A stretch of 64,000 nt of DNA from Pseudopithomyces maydicus (lineage: Eukaryota; Ascomycota; Dothideomycetes; Pleosporales; Didymosphaeriaceae), in the NCBI GenBank assembly GCA_026873275.1, contig JANTUC010000005.1, positions 2,542,001-2,606,000 of the forward strand, read 5' to 3'. A model generated the notes under the pieces. That model saw only the letters and a list, made by a program, of their open reading frames with translations. It had not been told where the DNA came from and did no database searches. Made by a program: the position numbers and the translations under genes. Position 1 is the stretch's first letter; every line of letters starts with the position of its first letter. Shown piece after piece: positions 11,138 to 23,060 of this stretch.

Positions 11138-14100
11138 GCAGTTTGAGCACTTGAAGGATTTCTAATTCCCGGGATATTTCGATCCGCATACCTGTATGCA
11201 AGAGTGTGGTTTTTATTTTCTTAGCGAATGCAAGGTCCGCCCACACTCTGATAATTTGAATTCAGGTATTGTCATTTGGTGGAATAAATATAAGTGTCAC
11301 GGTCATAATGGCTGACGAAATGACAATAAAAAAAAGAAAATAACTTTGCCCTCTTAACAGCTTGAAAAGACGTACGTCAGGCGATCAAATCAAAAGTATT
11401 GTGATTGAAAGTGAGCTGTAATGAACAAGTCTGATTCGACTTTACCCACTTGTTCTCAGATAGAGCGATATGTGTCGGTAATTATATTCTCCATATTCCC
11501 CAGCAAAGAGCCAGAGCTCCAAGCCGGAATTTTACATTTCTTAGTCAAGTCGCCCATGATGCCAAATGACTGGGCGTACTGGCCATATTAATGAGGTGAT
11601 AATCTTTAGTGACGACTTCTCGCACAAATGTGATACATTGCCGAGGAAAGTGTCACCAGGAAATATACTACTACAACTTATCCATGGATCCATCCATGGA
11701 TTGACCATTATCAGGTGACTATAGCATATATGTATATACATCTACACAAACCCTAGATCCATGAACTATGGCTTGCCTCAACCAAGGTAGTACCTTCCCG
11801 AACCAGGTCCCCAAGTTCGAAAGAGGGAGGTATGTACAACGGCCCAACCAACTTCCCTAATTACAACTCTACATACATACATACATACATACGATTCTCT
11901 CTCCCACCACCCTGCCTCCCACTGGAGGCCCACTGAGCAACCTCCACACGCGTGTCACTGCCAACGTCTGTCTGTCGTGTATGTACGTAGTAGGCGCCTT
12001 TGCCCCGTCGCGAACCGTGACAGAGAAGGGCCCGTGCGCACCTGCTCGTCTGACAAGCAAGTACGTAGTACAAAAGGTTGTGGTGATCAACATATATACT
12101 TTACGAGACCCTGAGGATTACGCGCAGGACCCCTCGCGATGAGCCGGATCAGCGGGTGATGGTTTGCGGATCGAGCAAGGGTCTGGCGCGATGTTGACGT
12201 GCTCATGTTCAGATGAAGGTCACACTCTCGGTCTACATGACGAGATCTACGGATGAGATCTACGGAGGAGATGTACGATGGATGAATGGATCAAAGACAT
12301 GGCGAGGCATGCGTGCCAGCGGGGCGGGGAAGCTGGGTGATAAAAGGCCGCGCTATCACCTAGTGAATGGCTGTCTGGGATTCATTGCATTGCCGTCCAC
12401 GCGTCGGCAGATGCCCTCATGCCAACATGACGCGGGTATCCACCGTCCATGGCCAACGCCCGACGAGCACGTCACATGACGAATCGTGGTCCACTTCTTC
12501 GTTACCTACCTACATACATACGTCCTTGGTTAGGTACGTACTGTACCTACGTTACGCAGGTGCGCCAGTGGCGTGGGCGAGGTCATCTCGGATATTTGCG
12601 AGGTGTCTCACCGCCAAGATGCCTTGTCGATAAGCCGACGATCAATTGGTCTGGCTCAGCGGCAATCTTCCGGCGACAAGGAACATCCCTCGCGGCGCAT
12701 GGAGGGAGAGCGAAGATTTTCAAGCACTCGCAAAGGCCACTGGCTGGAGGGAGGGAAATTGCGCGTACCTTTTGCGGTACCTCCCGCCAAGTGGGAATGT
12801 GGTGGGAACCGTTGGACGGTGGCGGCGTGGAGGTCATGGGCGAGGGTCGGGTGCGTGGCGCGATGGGTCGGTCGGTCGCTGGGTCGCTGGGTCGCTGGGT
12901 CCCCACGGAAAGTGATTCCTCAGCGACAGCAGGTGGTGCGAGGCGAGTCCATTTGCGCGTCTGAGGCCTTCGGACTAGCTGTCAGTTGTTTGAGGGGAGT
13001 GGGGTTGTTTCGGACTCGGGCGCAGACAGCCGCACTGCGAGCCAGGACATGGGGATGCCTGTGCAGCCGCGAGGAGGCAGGTCGGTAGGTAGGTAGGAAG
13101 GTTACCGTAGGGAGGGAGAGAGACGGAAGGCCACAGGTCGCAAGTGCTTACCTGCGTCCGGCTTCTGCGCATGGCTCCTCCAGGTGTTTGGATGTATGTA
13201 TGTATGTAGGTAATGTACGATGAGATGGGGCCGCCGGTCGGGGATTCAATAACGCGACTAGCCTCACCCGGTCATTACCAGGCCATGGCCCGACGCGCAG
13301 CCAATCCCCCAGCTGGCGCAGCGTCACCACTTGTCTGCATAGGGAGCCGGAGCTGCTGTGCGACGGGTTTGCAGCGTACAGTTAGCTACAGTTAGCCACA
13401 CTTGGCTGCCTTTGGGATTGCCGTTGCCCAAGGCCGAGATGAAGGGAGCCCAGTCGCTGTGGCAGAGGGCCGCAGAGGTGGGCGTCGTACCCTTGCAAAA
13501 ATAGATTAGACTTTGGCTGTGGCTTCGCTGCAACGGGCAACCCCATTGTCGTAAGATTGGCCAGCGGCCAGCCCAGCCAGCCCCAGCCTGGAGGAGCCCT
13601 TGGGAGGGCCGGTGGTCAGCTGCAGCGACTATTGATTGCCTACATGCAGTACATGCAGTACATACTTACAGCACCTGTCGCCCGGCAGCAACACGACCAG
13701 CTCCACCACCGCCATCATCACCAGCTCCACCACCGCCTACAGCGGGTCCGACGACAAAGAAAGCAGCCCATCATCAAAGCACGAGGCGTCCGTCCTCTTT
13801 GACGCGGGAGTTCGGTGCCTGGCCCGTTCACAGCCGTTACTGGGGTCTTCGAAACATCAGCCCGCTTACGAACTGCGACGGGGCCAATCTGCCAATCTGC
13901 CAATCCGCCCAGCCCCGGCGCCGCCCCATCCATCGCTCTCCCTCCTCTCCACGCCTGCCGCCTCAGTCCTCCCAGGCCGAATCCACGCCCATCACCACAA
14001 GTCACTCGTTACCCGTCGTCTTTTTGTTTTGTCGCCACCCAGCCCACCGACACCTTGTTCCCGCTGCTGCATCCGCCCGCCCGCCACTGCACCTCTCTCC

Positions 14101-14324
14101 GCCTTACGCCAGCTGTCGCTCCTCCTTTGTCCTGCAACCCGCAACCCGTCGCACGGCGTCCCATCATCCGGCCTCCCGCAGTCACCCGCTAGCACCCTGC
14201 ACTCGCGCGAGCTTTTGTATTTGACAGCCGTGTAGCTTGCGCGACTGTGTGCCAGTCATCGTGCTGGCCTGCTCATCGTCTCCGTCCGCGCCCGCTCCGC
14301 CAGCCTGCTACGACGTCTGTAACC
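11138..14324. other. 3.2-kb intergenic region with simple repeats and a C/T-rich leader
   Basis: Reading frames here are short, on both strands, and resemble no family I know. Visible elements are (CATA)n near 11871-11892, a GTCGCTGG repeat at about 12865-12900, GTAG/GTAT repeats near 13080-13210, and a strongly C/T-rich stretch from about 13880 to the Opy2 start, probably promoter and 5' leader. Confidence 0.55.
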
Positions 14325-15876
14325 ATGGCGGCCTGGAACTCCAGAGGTACAGACGGCCCCGATCACCCACTCGAGTGTCCGGCTAACAGAAACAGACGCT
14401 GACCGTGTCATGCGCACAATCTTCAAGCGATGTGTCGTCTGCCCTAACGAAGCGCCCTCGTGTCCATCCTGTTCGGAAACGGAATCGTGCGTCCAACTAC
14501 CAGAAAGCTGCGATTCCTGCGCCCAGGCCGTATGTCGAGTCCTCGGTGCTGCCGTCGATACAAAACCCCAACCTTCCGGAAAACCCAACGTGGGAGCAAT
14601 TGCAGGCGGTGTCATCGGCGGCATTATATTCATCGTCATCGTGGTTTTTGTCATTTGGAAATACTGCCTGAAAGGCAAGAGGCAATCATGGGCCGAGGAG
14701 CAGGGTTGGAACGCTGAAATGGATATGGCTGGGCAGCAAGAGAAGCAAGAAAACGACTTCGCATCCCGGAGAAGCGCGAGGGCATCTACCCACACGGTTG
14801 CTTCCATGGCGTCTTCGGTCCTTACGCGCGCCTCCAACATCATCCAAATCGCATACATCCCAGGTGTTACCAACCGATCCGGCCCTGGGTCTCCAGACGT
14901 GCTGGTCCCCCCAGTACCTCCGATTCCTGCCATGTCACCATCGTCTGGCCTCAGCAGCCCCTACGCAGCCTCCGAGCAACACTTTTTCGTTCCCGATTTC
15001 CGCGACTCCATGGCCTCTGGATCCACCGACCTGCGCAGCAGTTACGCTCGTACCAGCATTGCGCCGAGTCTTGCCCGTGCCAGTGTCGCTTCCACCGTTT
15101 ACCGCCAAAACGCCATCGTTTCCCCACTGCCCGCGCAGACCATCGTACGAGGAAAAGCAGCAGTCGTCAGCGTCAAGTCCAGCGGCTCCAACAGCCCCGC
15201 CGAGACCCCGATGGCGGAAACCCCACCCGTCCCCCAGATCGACCCCAAGCACTCCGTCAAGCCCATCCGCATCCAGATGCCGCGCATGGGCAGCGGCGCC
15301 TCGTCTCTGAGCCCCCAAAACTCCGTCCGCAGCACCGCAACCCTCGGTCCCGTCCGCGCCCTCAACATCACAAAGAAGAAGGCCTCCGACGAGACTCCCC
15401 CAAAGAGCTCCTCCTCCAACCAGAGCGACCTCACAGGCTCGACAGCCATCTCAGACAGCAACACCGTCCAGCCCATGCGCCCCCTCACCGAGTACTCAAT
15501 CACCTCCTCCGACGACGGCGTCGCGCACGCCCGCGCCCGCCGAGCAGCCAACGCCGAATCCGACGACGACTCGGACGACGACGACCACGCTCGCGCCCGC
15601 CAGAGCTTGCTGCGCAACAGCGATCTCGTGTCCGAGTTCTCGGACGGCCAGTCCATCGCAGATCTGCGCTCGCCCTTCTCCGATTACTCCAGCATAGACC
15701 GCCCCGCCCTGCCGCAGCGCCAGACCAGCCGGAGTAGCAGGTTGCAGGGTGCGCCTCCGATGACGCCCATCGTCGAGGAGTCGAATCGGAGGCACAGCGG
15801 GGCGAGCAATGGGAATGGGAATGGGAATAAGAGGACGCAGAGCCCGTTCTCGGATGACCATCGCAGCGATTTGTGA
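14325..15876 (+). CDS. OPY2: Opy2-like plasma-membrane anchor of the HOG/MAPK pathway
   Basis: Opy2 is a single-pass membrane protein that recruits Ste50 and so couples osmosensing and filamentation signals to the Ste11 MAPK cascade. A 22-nt first exon joins across a 49-nt intron (14347-14395, GTACAG donor, GCTAAC branch, ACAG acceptor) to give 500 residues. Residues 20-54 hold eight cysteines in the Opy2 N-terminal pattern (CVVCP, CPSC, CDSC). Residues about 74-97 form one glycine-then-aliphatic transmembrane helix followed by basic residues. The cytoplasmic tail is long, Ser/Pro-rich and disordered, with a conserved-looking IIQIAYIPGVTNRS segment and an acidic DDDSDDDD patch. No obvious N-terminal signal peptide is seen, so the helix likely acts as signal anchor. 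Confidence 0.85.
14347..14395 (+). other. Intron 1 of the Opy2 gene
   Basis: 49 nt, phase 1, GTACAG donor, GGCTAACAG branch region and AACAG acceptor. Splicing links ATG at 14325 in frame to the cysteine-rich domain. Confidence 0.75.
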
Positions 15877-17935
15877 AAAACGTGACGCGTGACGCTTGAC
15901 GCTTGTTATTTATTTTTCTTGTTCCTGTTTTTGGCACTGGCCTCTTTTTTTTTTCTTTTTCTACTGATTATAAGAAGGTCTGAAGCGGACCTGACTGAGG
16001 CGCACGGCGTTACGGAATGGAAAGGAAAGGAAAGGAAAGGAAAGGAGAGCCACCAAGTTCAATCGACAGGTGTGCCATATTTTTTTGTTTATCAGGGATT
16101 ATCTAAGGGAGCGGATCTTTATTTGGATGTCAAGCAGCCCGGCCTCAGCGGCCTACGTCGACGGTTTTTGTTTTTTTCAGCTGTCGGATTTTTCTTTACT
16201 TCTTCTTAACCGGACAACCAACCAACCAACCAACCAACCACCATTCCATCTCGACTCCCGCCATCTATCTATCCATCCATCCATCCATCCTGGGAGCTAT
16301 CCATCCATCTACCCTTGGATATATAACTTTGGAGCTTTCCATCCAGCTATCCATCGACAACATTTTTTTCCCTTTCTTGTACCTTTTTTTTATATCTTAT
16401 ATCATATCACATCACCTCACATCTTTGTTCCTTTCAATTTCTACAGATACCCTGGCTTGTGAAAACCGATGAGGTGAGCTGGGTTATGGAATTTTTTTTT
16501 CTTTTCTACATGTTTATATATATATATATATATAGTATCATCATCACATATATGTATAGATATATATATATACACATGCCCTGATCTGACCTGACCTCAC
16601 ATTGGTTCTTTGGTGCTTGGGAAATTTGAAATTTGAAATTTGAGATTTGGAATTTGGGGTTTGGAATTTTGTTTCGCAGGTTGAGGGCTGGGATGTGATG
16701 GGATGTGGTTGTGGCTGGTGAAAGAGGGGGTTGTTGAGCGGATAGCGGATAGCGGAGAGTGGTGATGGTTGGTGATGGTTGGTGAGGTTGGGTTGTATAT
16801 ATGCAGTGCGGTGGTGAGGGACTGGCTTGATATATATATATATATATATGTGCATGCTCAAGTGTGCACGTGTGTATGGGGTAATGAAATGAAAGCGACC
16901 AAATTTACTTTTTCCGAGACTCTTTTTTGTTTTATTCCGAGACCTCTCGATCGGTGACGGTCGAGCACGATAGACAGGTGGGCAACGCACTCGTCATGCA
17001 TACATACATACATACATACATGTATATATATGTATTATATGCAAAGTGAGTGGTGGTACCCCGTGGAATCGCGGCAGTTTTTTTTTCGTCTTCCGCCTAG
17101 CTCGACCTGGGTTTATGTGTGTGCGCGTTGAGGTGAGTTGAGTGGCGATGATCTTATCTTTGTGGGATGGTTCTGTCGCGTTGGTTGGTTTGCGGGTAAC
17201 TTGCACGGATGATGGGGTTTGTGTTGTTGCTGATGGGAAGATTAACTGGTGTTTGGTTGGTTGGCGTTGTGAATGGAGCGGTGCGGATGATCGATCCTAC
17301 GGAATAAAACGCAGAAGGATTTACATATGCCGTTTTTTTTGGCTCTCGAGAGGGGATGCCGTTTTTTTTCCTTTCACCTTGCTACTTAGTTCTGTCCGAT
17401 CAGTGCATGTGCTGCTCCATCTTGTTCTTGCGAAACGTAAATTAAATGTGAGCGATTTCTAGATTTTTTGAGTATCGATTGTGGTGGTTGGAGAGAGGAT
17501 CGAGAAGAATGCGTATAGGAAAGGGAGTGCAGGATAGCTAATTCTACAACTGCGAGTTTTCGAGTATTTTCTTTTCGATTGAGGAGGTCTCGTTGAAGGA
17601 GATGAAGGGAATGGGCTGAGGCATGCCGGCTTGAGGATGGATATTTGTCTGCTAGGGAACGATCTTGGCCTTCTTGCTTCGGGGGCAGCGCAAGCCTGGC
17701 GTTTATTAGCAAGTGTGCGGAAGACAGCCCAAGAAATAGCACAGTAGTAGCGTTTGGCATTTCATTGTGGGTTAGGTCGGGGTGAGAGGGCCCACGGAGA
17801 TAGATACAGAGCGGCAGTGCGGATTCTTACTCGAAGCTGTGTATATTCATTGCATACCCGAACTACCGCGGAGCAATGCTAACCTCACCCCCTAGTTTCT
17901 TATCCGGATTAACACAAATGCTGCCAAGAAGATAC
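15877..17935. other. Intergenic region rich in microsatellites
   Basis: No gene I can support. It carries (GGAAA)n at 16018-16046, (CCAA)n at 16212-16233, (ATCC)n at about 16264-16291, (TA)n at 16516-16534 and 16830-16848, and (CATA)n near 16997-17020. A minus-strand frame at 17386-17760 has a hydrophobic N-terminus but no homology I recognise. Confidence 0.6.
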
Positions 17936-18651
17936 CTACTTCCGATACCACATCCGCGTCACCTTCGCCCTCCTCATCTTCTTCTGCAACTGAAACACCC
18001 CATACAGCAGCGCCTCCGCCGTCGGCGGACACCCCGGCACATAAATATCCACAGGCAGAATCCGATCCACACCCCGCACCACGCTGTAGCTATAGTGATA
18101 GTACCCGCCCCCGTTGGCACAACTCCCCATGCTGATCACCCACCTCGGCTCCGGCATCTGGTCGTAGCACAGGCGGACCGCAGGGCCCATCTTGTTGGTG
18201 ACGGTGCCCGCGACGATCATCACATCTGCCTGGCGGGGGACGCGCGGAAGATTATGCCCAGGCGGTCTTGGTCGTAGCGTGGGGTCGAGCTGTGCATCAT
18301 TTCGAGGGCGCAGCACGCGAGGCCGAAGCTGAGGGGCCAGAGGGAGGATTGCCGCGTCCAGGCGATAAGGTGGTCGGTTGTTGTGCGAGGGGTGGGTGAG
18401 TGAGGGAGATGAGAGGTTGGGTTGGGGGACTTACAGGACGTGTTCGACGAGGGAGGTCTTCTTTTGGAGGGGGAGGGGACGGTGGAGTAGGGTCGGTGTA
18501 GGGTAGGTGTTTTTGATGATCTGGGTTGGTTTGGTAGAATTGAACAAGATGTCGATTGGAAAGGGTAAAGGGAATTGATCGAATGTCGACTTGAAGGTAT
18601 CGGAAGTAGTTGTTGCGTGGGACACGCTCTGAGCGACCTTGGGAATCTCAT
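17936..18651 (-). pseudogene. Complex I PSST subunit (NDUFS7/NuoB family), disrupted
   Basis: NDUFS7 carries iron-sulfur cluster N2, next to the quinone site of mitochondrial NADH dehydrogenase. The protein starts MRFPRSLRACPTQQ with a presequence ending RPYST. All four cluster cysteines are visible: LACCALEMM, GSCANGGGYY and VPGCPPTAEA, and the C-terminus RMWYRK is intact. The reading is broken three times. One C appears missing from the run at 18475-18478 (between STVP and LPLQKKTSLVEHVL). The intron 18386-18434 has a good GTAAGT donor but ends CG instead of AG. One C appears missing from the run at 18235-18239, inside the conserved RASPRQADVM. Strong conservation with three lesions means either a recent pseudogene or consensus errors; I cannot tell which. 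Confidence 0.85.
18386..18434 (-). other. Intron of the NDUFS7-like gene lacking a 3' AG
   Basis: Perfect donor GTAAGT follows codons for VEHVL, and TTTDHLIAW resumes 49 nt later with the spacing seen in the family. The boundary reads CTCG|C rather than AG. No AG occurs between the donor and the conserved SSLWPL segment, so normal splicing is not possible as written. Confidence 0.65.
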
Positions 18652-19136
18652 AGAGGATAGTAGGGAGGAGATGACCAAGGAAGTTTTGAAATTCAATGTA
18701 GAGTGTTGAAATGTACTTTTCAGCTGATATTTTTGGTCGTTTGTACTTGATCACTCTCTATATTACAAGTTTTACCAGAGAATGGGAAGTGTATGGGATA
18801 ATGGTCATTCATGTCACGTGAGCACTAGCTTACCAGAATAGGAAAGGGTGTGAACCCTGACCGTCGGGAAAATCACACACTAGGGAAAGAACCACCGCGA
18901 CATGACGAGCACCAAAACAGTGATGCGTCCAACCACACGAGATCCAGGCATCTCTCGTGCAGGGTCGCGTAGAACTGCCGATCAATCAAGACAATGTCAG
19001 TTTTGTAGCCGTGTATTTGCTCGCCAGTAGGTATGTGCAAGAGACACGCTGTGAACGACATTAACGCCAGACAGAGACAGTCTTCGCCGGCACTATAGCG
19101 TTTGTTCGAAAAAAGGAAACGAGCATCTTATTTTAC
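18652..19136. other. Intergenic DNA between the complex I gene and the Zn2Cys6 gene
   Basis: No coding sequence recognised. The two genes diverge, so both promoters should lie here. A missing first exon of the Zn2Cys6 gene could also lie here, but I cannot place its ATG. Confidence 0.45.
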
Positions 19137-20895
19137 CAGAGAAACGAGGACGAAAGCGTAGGGTTTGTGATCTCTGCCGTTCGCAGAAGATCCAATGTGA
19201 CGTGAAACTACCCTGTAATCGGTGTTCGGTGAAACAAATCGTGTGCTCTTACGGTTCTCTGAGCTCAGAGAAACGAGAAGCGCCCTCAGCTTCCGACTCT
19301 AGGGGCGATCTCGTGTCGATCCAACTCCACGGAAGAAGTCCTGCTGGAGGTTGTTGTCCAGTGCCATTTCTACTCAGCTACACCGACCCGAAATTCGAGT
19401 CCATCACATATGCCTTTGCGGCATCAGATGCTCATGTTGAAGCACTTATCGATGAAGAGGTAGACATTGAATCTGATGACACACTTAAAACTGCACAAAC
19501 CGGCTCAAACTTGTCTAGCCACCACACCGATAGCTCGATCGTTCAGATGCGAGTGACAGAGATCATCACAGCACTCAGCCACCATAACACACGGAATACT
19601 GAGCCAGCACGAACGAACGTAAATCCAAACTCTTTAGATTGTGTCGCAAAGGTTTTTACGGTGGACACCCTCCCACGCTATGTCTCCGCCTACTTCAACT
19701 ACTTTCACCCTCATTTCCGGTTCATCCACCGCCCTACCTTTGACATTTACACGACTCCATTGCCATTGCTTCTTGCAGTCGCTCTCGCAGGGGCGGCGCA
19801 TTCTCCACCCACCGATGACGCGTTATCTGCGAATAGCATATACGGTCTTGCAGAAGAATTCATATTTGCCTGTCTGCAAGAAGCATGCGCGACAGCCTCT
19901 GGCATCGAGGAAGACACAATCGCGATAGCACAGGCTGCCATCCTCATTAGCTCGCTACTGTATAGCGCTAATAATCGTACGACCGCTTGGAGGGGTTGTA
20001 CTATCGTACCCCGGTGCTCGTGGCTTTGATACGTAGGATGGGTTTAATTGGCACTCGACGCACAGTGCCATTAAAAGATATGAGCTGGAGACAATTCATC
20101 GCCCAGGAGTCGCGAATCAGGTAATTCGCTGCGTTCAAAAAAACACGAGATCAATTCGCTAAAGAGTACGTATCCAGACTGGTAGCATCTGTTTTCTTCT
20201 CGGGCTGTGTGAGCACTTTGTCCTTCAACAGTATCCCCCAGATTACAGTATCTGAGATGGTGGGAGATACACCAGTCTCTGATGCTCTTTTCGAAGCGAC
20301 TACAGAAAGAGACTTTGTAAGACTGCGCTGCGATATGCTCCACAGGCTTGATGTGCACCGAGGCTTGGAGGATTGGGTCGCCCTATATTTAGACGATGAA
20401 TGGAGTTCGCCTGATGAGTTAGCTGATGCGCTCGAACCATCTGGCCTGACACTACATATCCTCGGTACGTGGGTTACATGATTGATGTTTCAGTCGCTGT
20501 CATACGAGGCGCAGGTTATACTAAAAAGATTCACTGTCCGCCTCATGGAGTCCGATACCAGTTATGATACAAAGATATTCACCGCTGACAAGAGAGCAGC
20601 CCTGCATTCTGTTATCTATTCCGCGCGAACTAACTTACTCTCTATCTCCTCTCACACTTCCCTCGTGCGCGCTCTGAGCCGTTGGAAAGAACTGCATAAT
20701 CTAGTCTATGCCAGGCAAATGAGTGTACAGCTTGTTGGCTTCGTAAAGTACAGCATTGAGCTATGGTGGTTAGGGAGAAAGCTTCTCGAATTGTCGAAAG
20801 CAGGTTGCTACAACGGGCGATATTGTGTCGGCATTCCTACAGATAGCTTAGCTGATCTACGAGAATTCATCGGGGACTGTAGTACAGGTGTATGA
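19137..20895 (+). pseudogene. Zn(2)-C6 fungal transcription factor, broken
   Basis: The DNA-binding domain reads KRGRKRRVCDLCRSQK and continues to CNRCSVKQIVC, giving the six zinc-binding cysteines of a Gal4-type binuclear cluster. A fungal-specific regulatory region follows (YFNYFHPHFRFIHRPTF; QITVSEMVGDTP). Frame 2 passes into frame 1 near a G4 run at 19992-19995, where one extra G would restore continuity. A 57-nt intron at 20121-20177 (GTAATT...TATCCAG) cleanly joins ESRIR to LVASVFF. An in-frame TGA at 20479-20481 then interrupts the protein before LMFQSLSYEAQ. No start codon is visible upstream; TTACCAG just before 19137 could be an acceptor for a lost or unseen first exon. A decayed regulator is likely, but sequence errors are possible. 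Confidence 0.7.
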
Positions 20896-21308
20896 ATAGG
20901 TCCTTGCAGGTACAATACTCTACCCATTGTCACATGAAGATTATTCATTTGCGCAAATTGTTAAGCCGAATCTTACGTTGTTTTTAAATCTAACAATGTT
21001 TGATTATATGATTTGTGAAATGGTACAAAGGTGTCGAGTCAACACGACGGCGTAAAAAGTGTTATCTAAAAAAGAGTGTCGTCCCACTGGACAGCGGAAA
21101 AATGAGTGGCGTATGAAAAGGTAGTGACCTATCATTCTGTAATGCAAAATTCGATTGTCTAATGGCCAATGGTCTGCGACTGAGAGAATTGATTCGCTTA
21201 AGTGGTCTATTGGTGGCTGCCTATGGCGGGGTAGCGGTCTCCATTATCATGCTCGGCTTTCTCTACCTGAACACTGATTTTTATCATCTCTCTTGAGCAG
21301 TCGTCGAA
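20896..21308. other. Intergenic, upstream of the second HET gene
   Basis: No reading frame or RNA gene recognised. It presumably holds the HET promoter and the end of the decayed regulator. Confidence 0.5.
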
Positions 21309-23060
21309 ATGGGATTATACAATAATATACGTCAATGGCAGACACGTCTTGTTCTTCTCAAACCGTCTTCAGATGACACAGCTCGTCTTGAGCTCAGCCT
21401 CGTTGTAGTAGACCTCGTGGAATCGAGCGTCGGAGTCGCCATCAACCACGAAGAGATCATCGCCTACGATGCGCTTTCTTACACCTGGGGAACTGCAGAT
21501 CCTTCCGTTGAGTGCGTTTGTAACGGAACTGTGATACTTCTACGAGACAACCTAGCCTCGGCATTAAGACATCTCCGAAGGCCACATAGTGAACGTTACG
21601 TCTGGGTTGACTTCCTCTGCATCAATCAACAAAACGAGCAGGAAAAAGACATTCAGATACCTCACATGCAGACTATCTACTCTAGAGCTAGCGGTGTGAT
21701 GATATGGCTTGGCGATTCGCCGGTCATAGATGGCATAGCAGAAAGCTGTAGGCAGGATTGTGGACCTGATACAGAACTCTTGGTCTGCGACATCCACAAG
21801 GAGAAGCTCTGGATACAAATTATGGAATTTGAATGGTTTCAGCGAACATGGGTTCGCCAGGAAGTGTACGCCGCCAGGAACCTAAAAGTCTGCACTCATC
21901 ATTTTGTCATCACATGGGAGCGATTTACGACGATGCTGAGCGCTATGGAGTCACTACATGCCTCTTTCAATCAGGGTAATCTTCGGAACCACAGTTCCCT
22001 CAACGAAGCTTATGAATCATTGCGACATTTTGAAAGACAGAATTCGATTGAGAGATTACTACATCTACTCAAACAAGGGACAGGGTTCCAGGCCTCGCGA
22101 GTACAAGATCATATCTTTTCTATCCTTGGAATGGTGCCCCTGCCCAAGGACAGAACCAGCCTGATCCCAATAACTTCCGGCAAGTCATATACAGAGCTAT
22201 GTGGTGACGTCGTGAGATTGATCATACGGGAGACTGGGCACATCGGTATATTGCAACTATGCCCTTTGCAGCGTCACACATCGTACGCACTCAATTGGCC
22301 GATGCTTAACTGGTCGTTTGAAGGAGACGATGGAATGTGGCTAGGATTAGGATTAATGGCGAGGGTGAAATGGCATGATGTCAAATCGATTCTTGGTGAT
22401 TTTACAAATCTGCCACGTAGGATCAATCAGGATGACTGGTTCAACGTCGAAAACCCTATTAGAGACGCCGAAGATCTGGACTCGCCATTGAACGCCGATT
22501 TCTCTCCTGGGTGGATCCGGACTATTGAAACAAGGCATCTTGTGCTATATGGTAAGGTATGGGGTACTGTGAGCGTCATGTCTGACCAGCCTTCGGTTTT
22601 TGGCAGAGGTAATCTAACAGCATATCTAGCTGAGGATAAGGAGAATGACCCAGAACTGGTAGTCGCCGAAGTTAAACACACACAGATCGCCAATTTTCAC
22701 ATTTACAAAAGATTGCGAAGCATGATTATGGTCTATGTGGTTGAAGAGCTATTGAAATGGCAGTGCCATGGCAACGTGAGAGAGGGAGACTTGTTCGTTT
22801 CTCTAGAGCCTGGCCCGAGAAATGTACTCCTTCGAAACGCCCCAGGCAATGTGTTCGATATCGTGGGATGGGGTGGAGTCACAAGATTAGTCTCGTGGCG
22901 TGAAGAAGGCATTCACCTAGCCAGCCGCGATGATGCGACTGAGACCTTCGTCAGAAACAAAACACATGGAAACGTAAAGATTGAAACAGAATTCTCGACG
23001 GCTAAGATGGGTAGAGAGCATGTCTCCACAGGGCTAAGGAGACAATTTAAAATTCGTTGA
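21309..23060 (+). CDS. HET-domain protein, single exon
   Basis: 583 residues without introns. The N-terminal HET domain is complete in appearance: IIAYDALSYTWG (about residues 50-61), then LRHLRRP, YVWVDFLCINQQNEQEKD, MQTIYSRASGVMIWLGDS, and FQRTWVRQEVYAARNL. A second conserved block includes ASRVQDHIFSILGMVPLP. The rest is the usual variable C-terminus of this family and has no other domain I recognise. HET proteins trigger cell death or growth arrest when partners differ, and many occur near rapidly evolving chromosomal regions. Here it lies 14 kb from a RIP-degraded block, with another HET gene between. The ATG at 21309 is the first in frame before the domain. Confidence 0.88.
   Translation: MGLYNNIRQWQTRLVLLKPSSDDTARLELSLVVVDLVESSVGVAINHEEIIAYDALSYTWGTADPSVECVCNGTVILLRDNLASALRHLRRPHSERYVWVDFLCINQQNEQEKDIQIPHMQTIYSRASGVMIWLGDSPVIDGIAESCRQDCGPDTELLVCDIHKEKLWIQIMEFEWFQRTWVRQEVYAARNLKVCTHHFVITWERFTTMLSAMESLHASFNQGNLRNHSSLNEAYESLRHFERQNSIERLLHLLKQGTGFQASRVQDHIFSILGMVPLPKDRTSLIPITSGKSYTELCGDVVRLIIRETGHIGILQLCPLQRHTSYALNWPMLNWSFEGDDGMWLGLGLMARVKWHDVKSILGDFTNLPRRINQDDWFNVENPIRDAEDLDSPLNADFSPGWIRTIETRHLVLYGKVWGTVSVMSDQPSVFGRGNLTAYLAEDKENDPELVVAEVKHTQIANFHIYKRLRSMIMVYVVEELLKWQCHGNVREGDLFVSLEPGPRNVLLRNAPGNVFDIVGWGGVTRLVSWREEGIHLASRDDATETFVRNKTHGNVKIETEFSTAKMGREHVSTGLRRQFKIR

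Noticed and set aside
17386..17760. Minus-strand 124-codon frame with hydrophobic N-terminus
   Set aside because: No homology or splice support, and it lies in low-complexity intergenic DNA; a signal-like start alone is weak evidence.
20465..20493. Very short intron (29 nt) that would remove the TGA in the Zn2Cys6 gene
   Set aside because: Far below the 46-87 nt range seen here, and it would also break the frame.
8357..23060. A defence or biosynthetic gene cluster
   Set aside because: Two HET genes, Opy2, a complex I subunit and a broken regulator share no pathway; proximity alone is not evidence.
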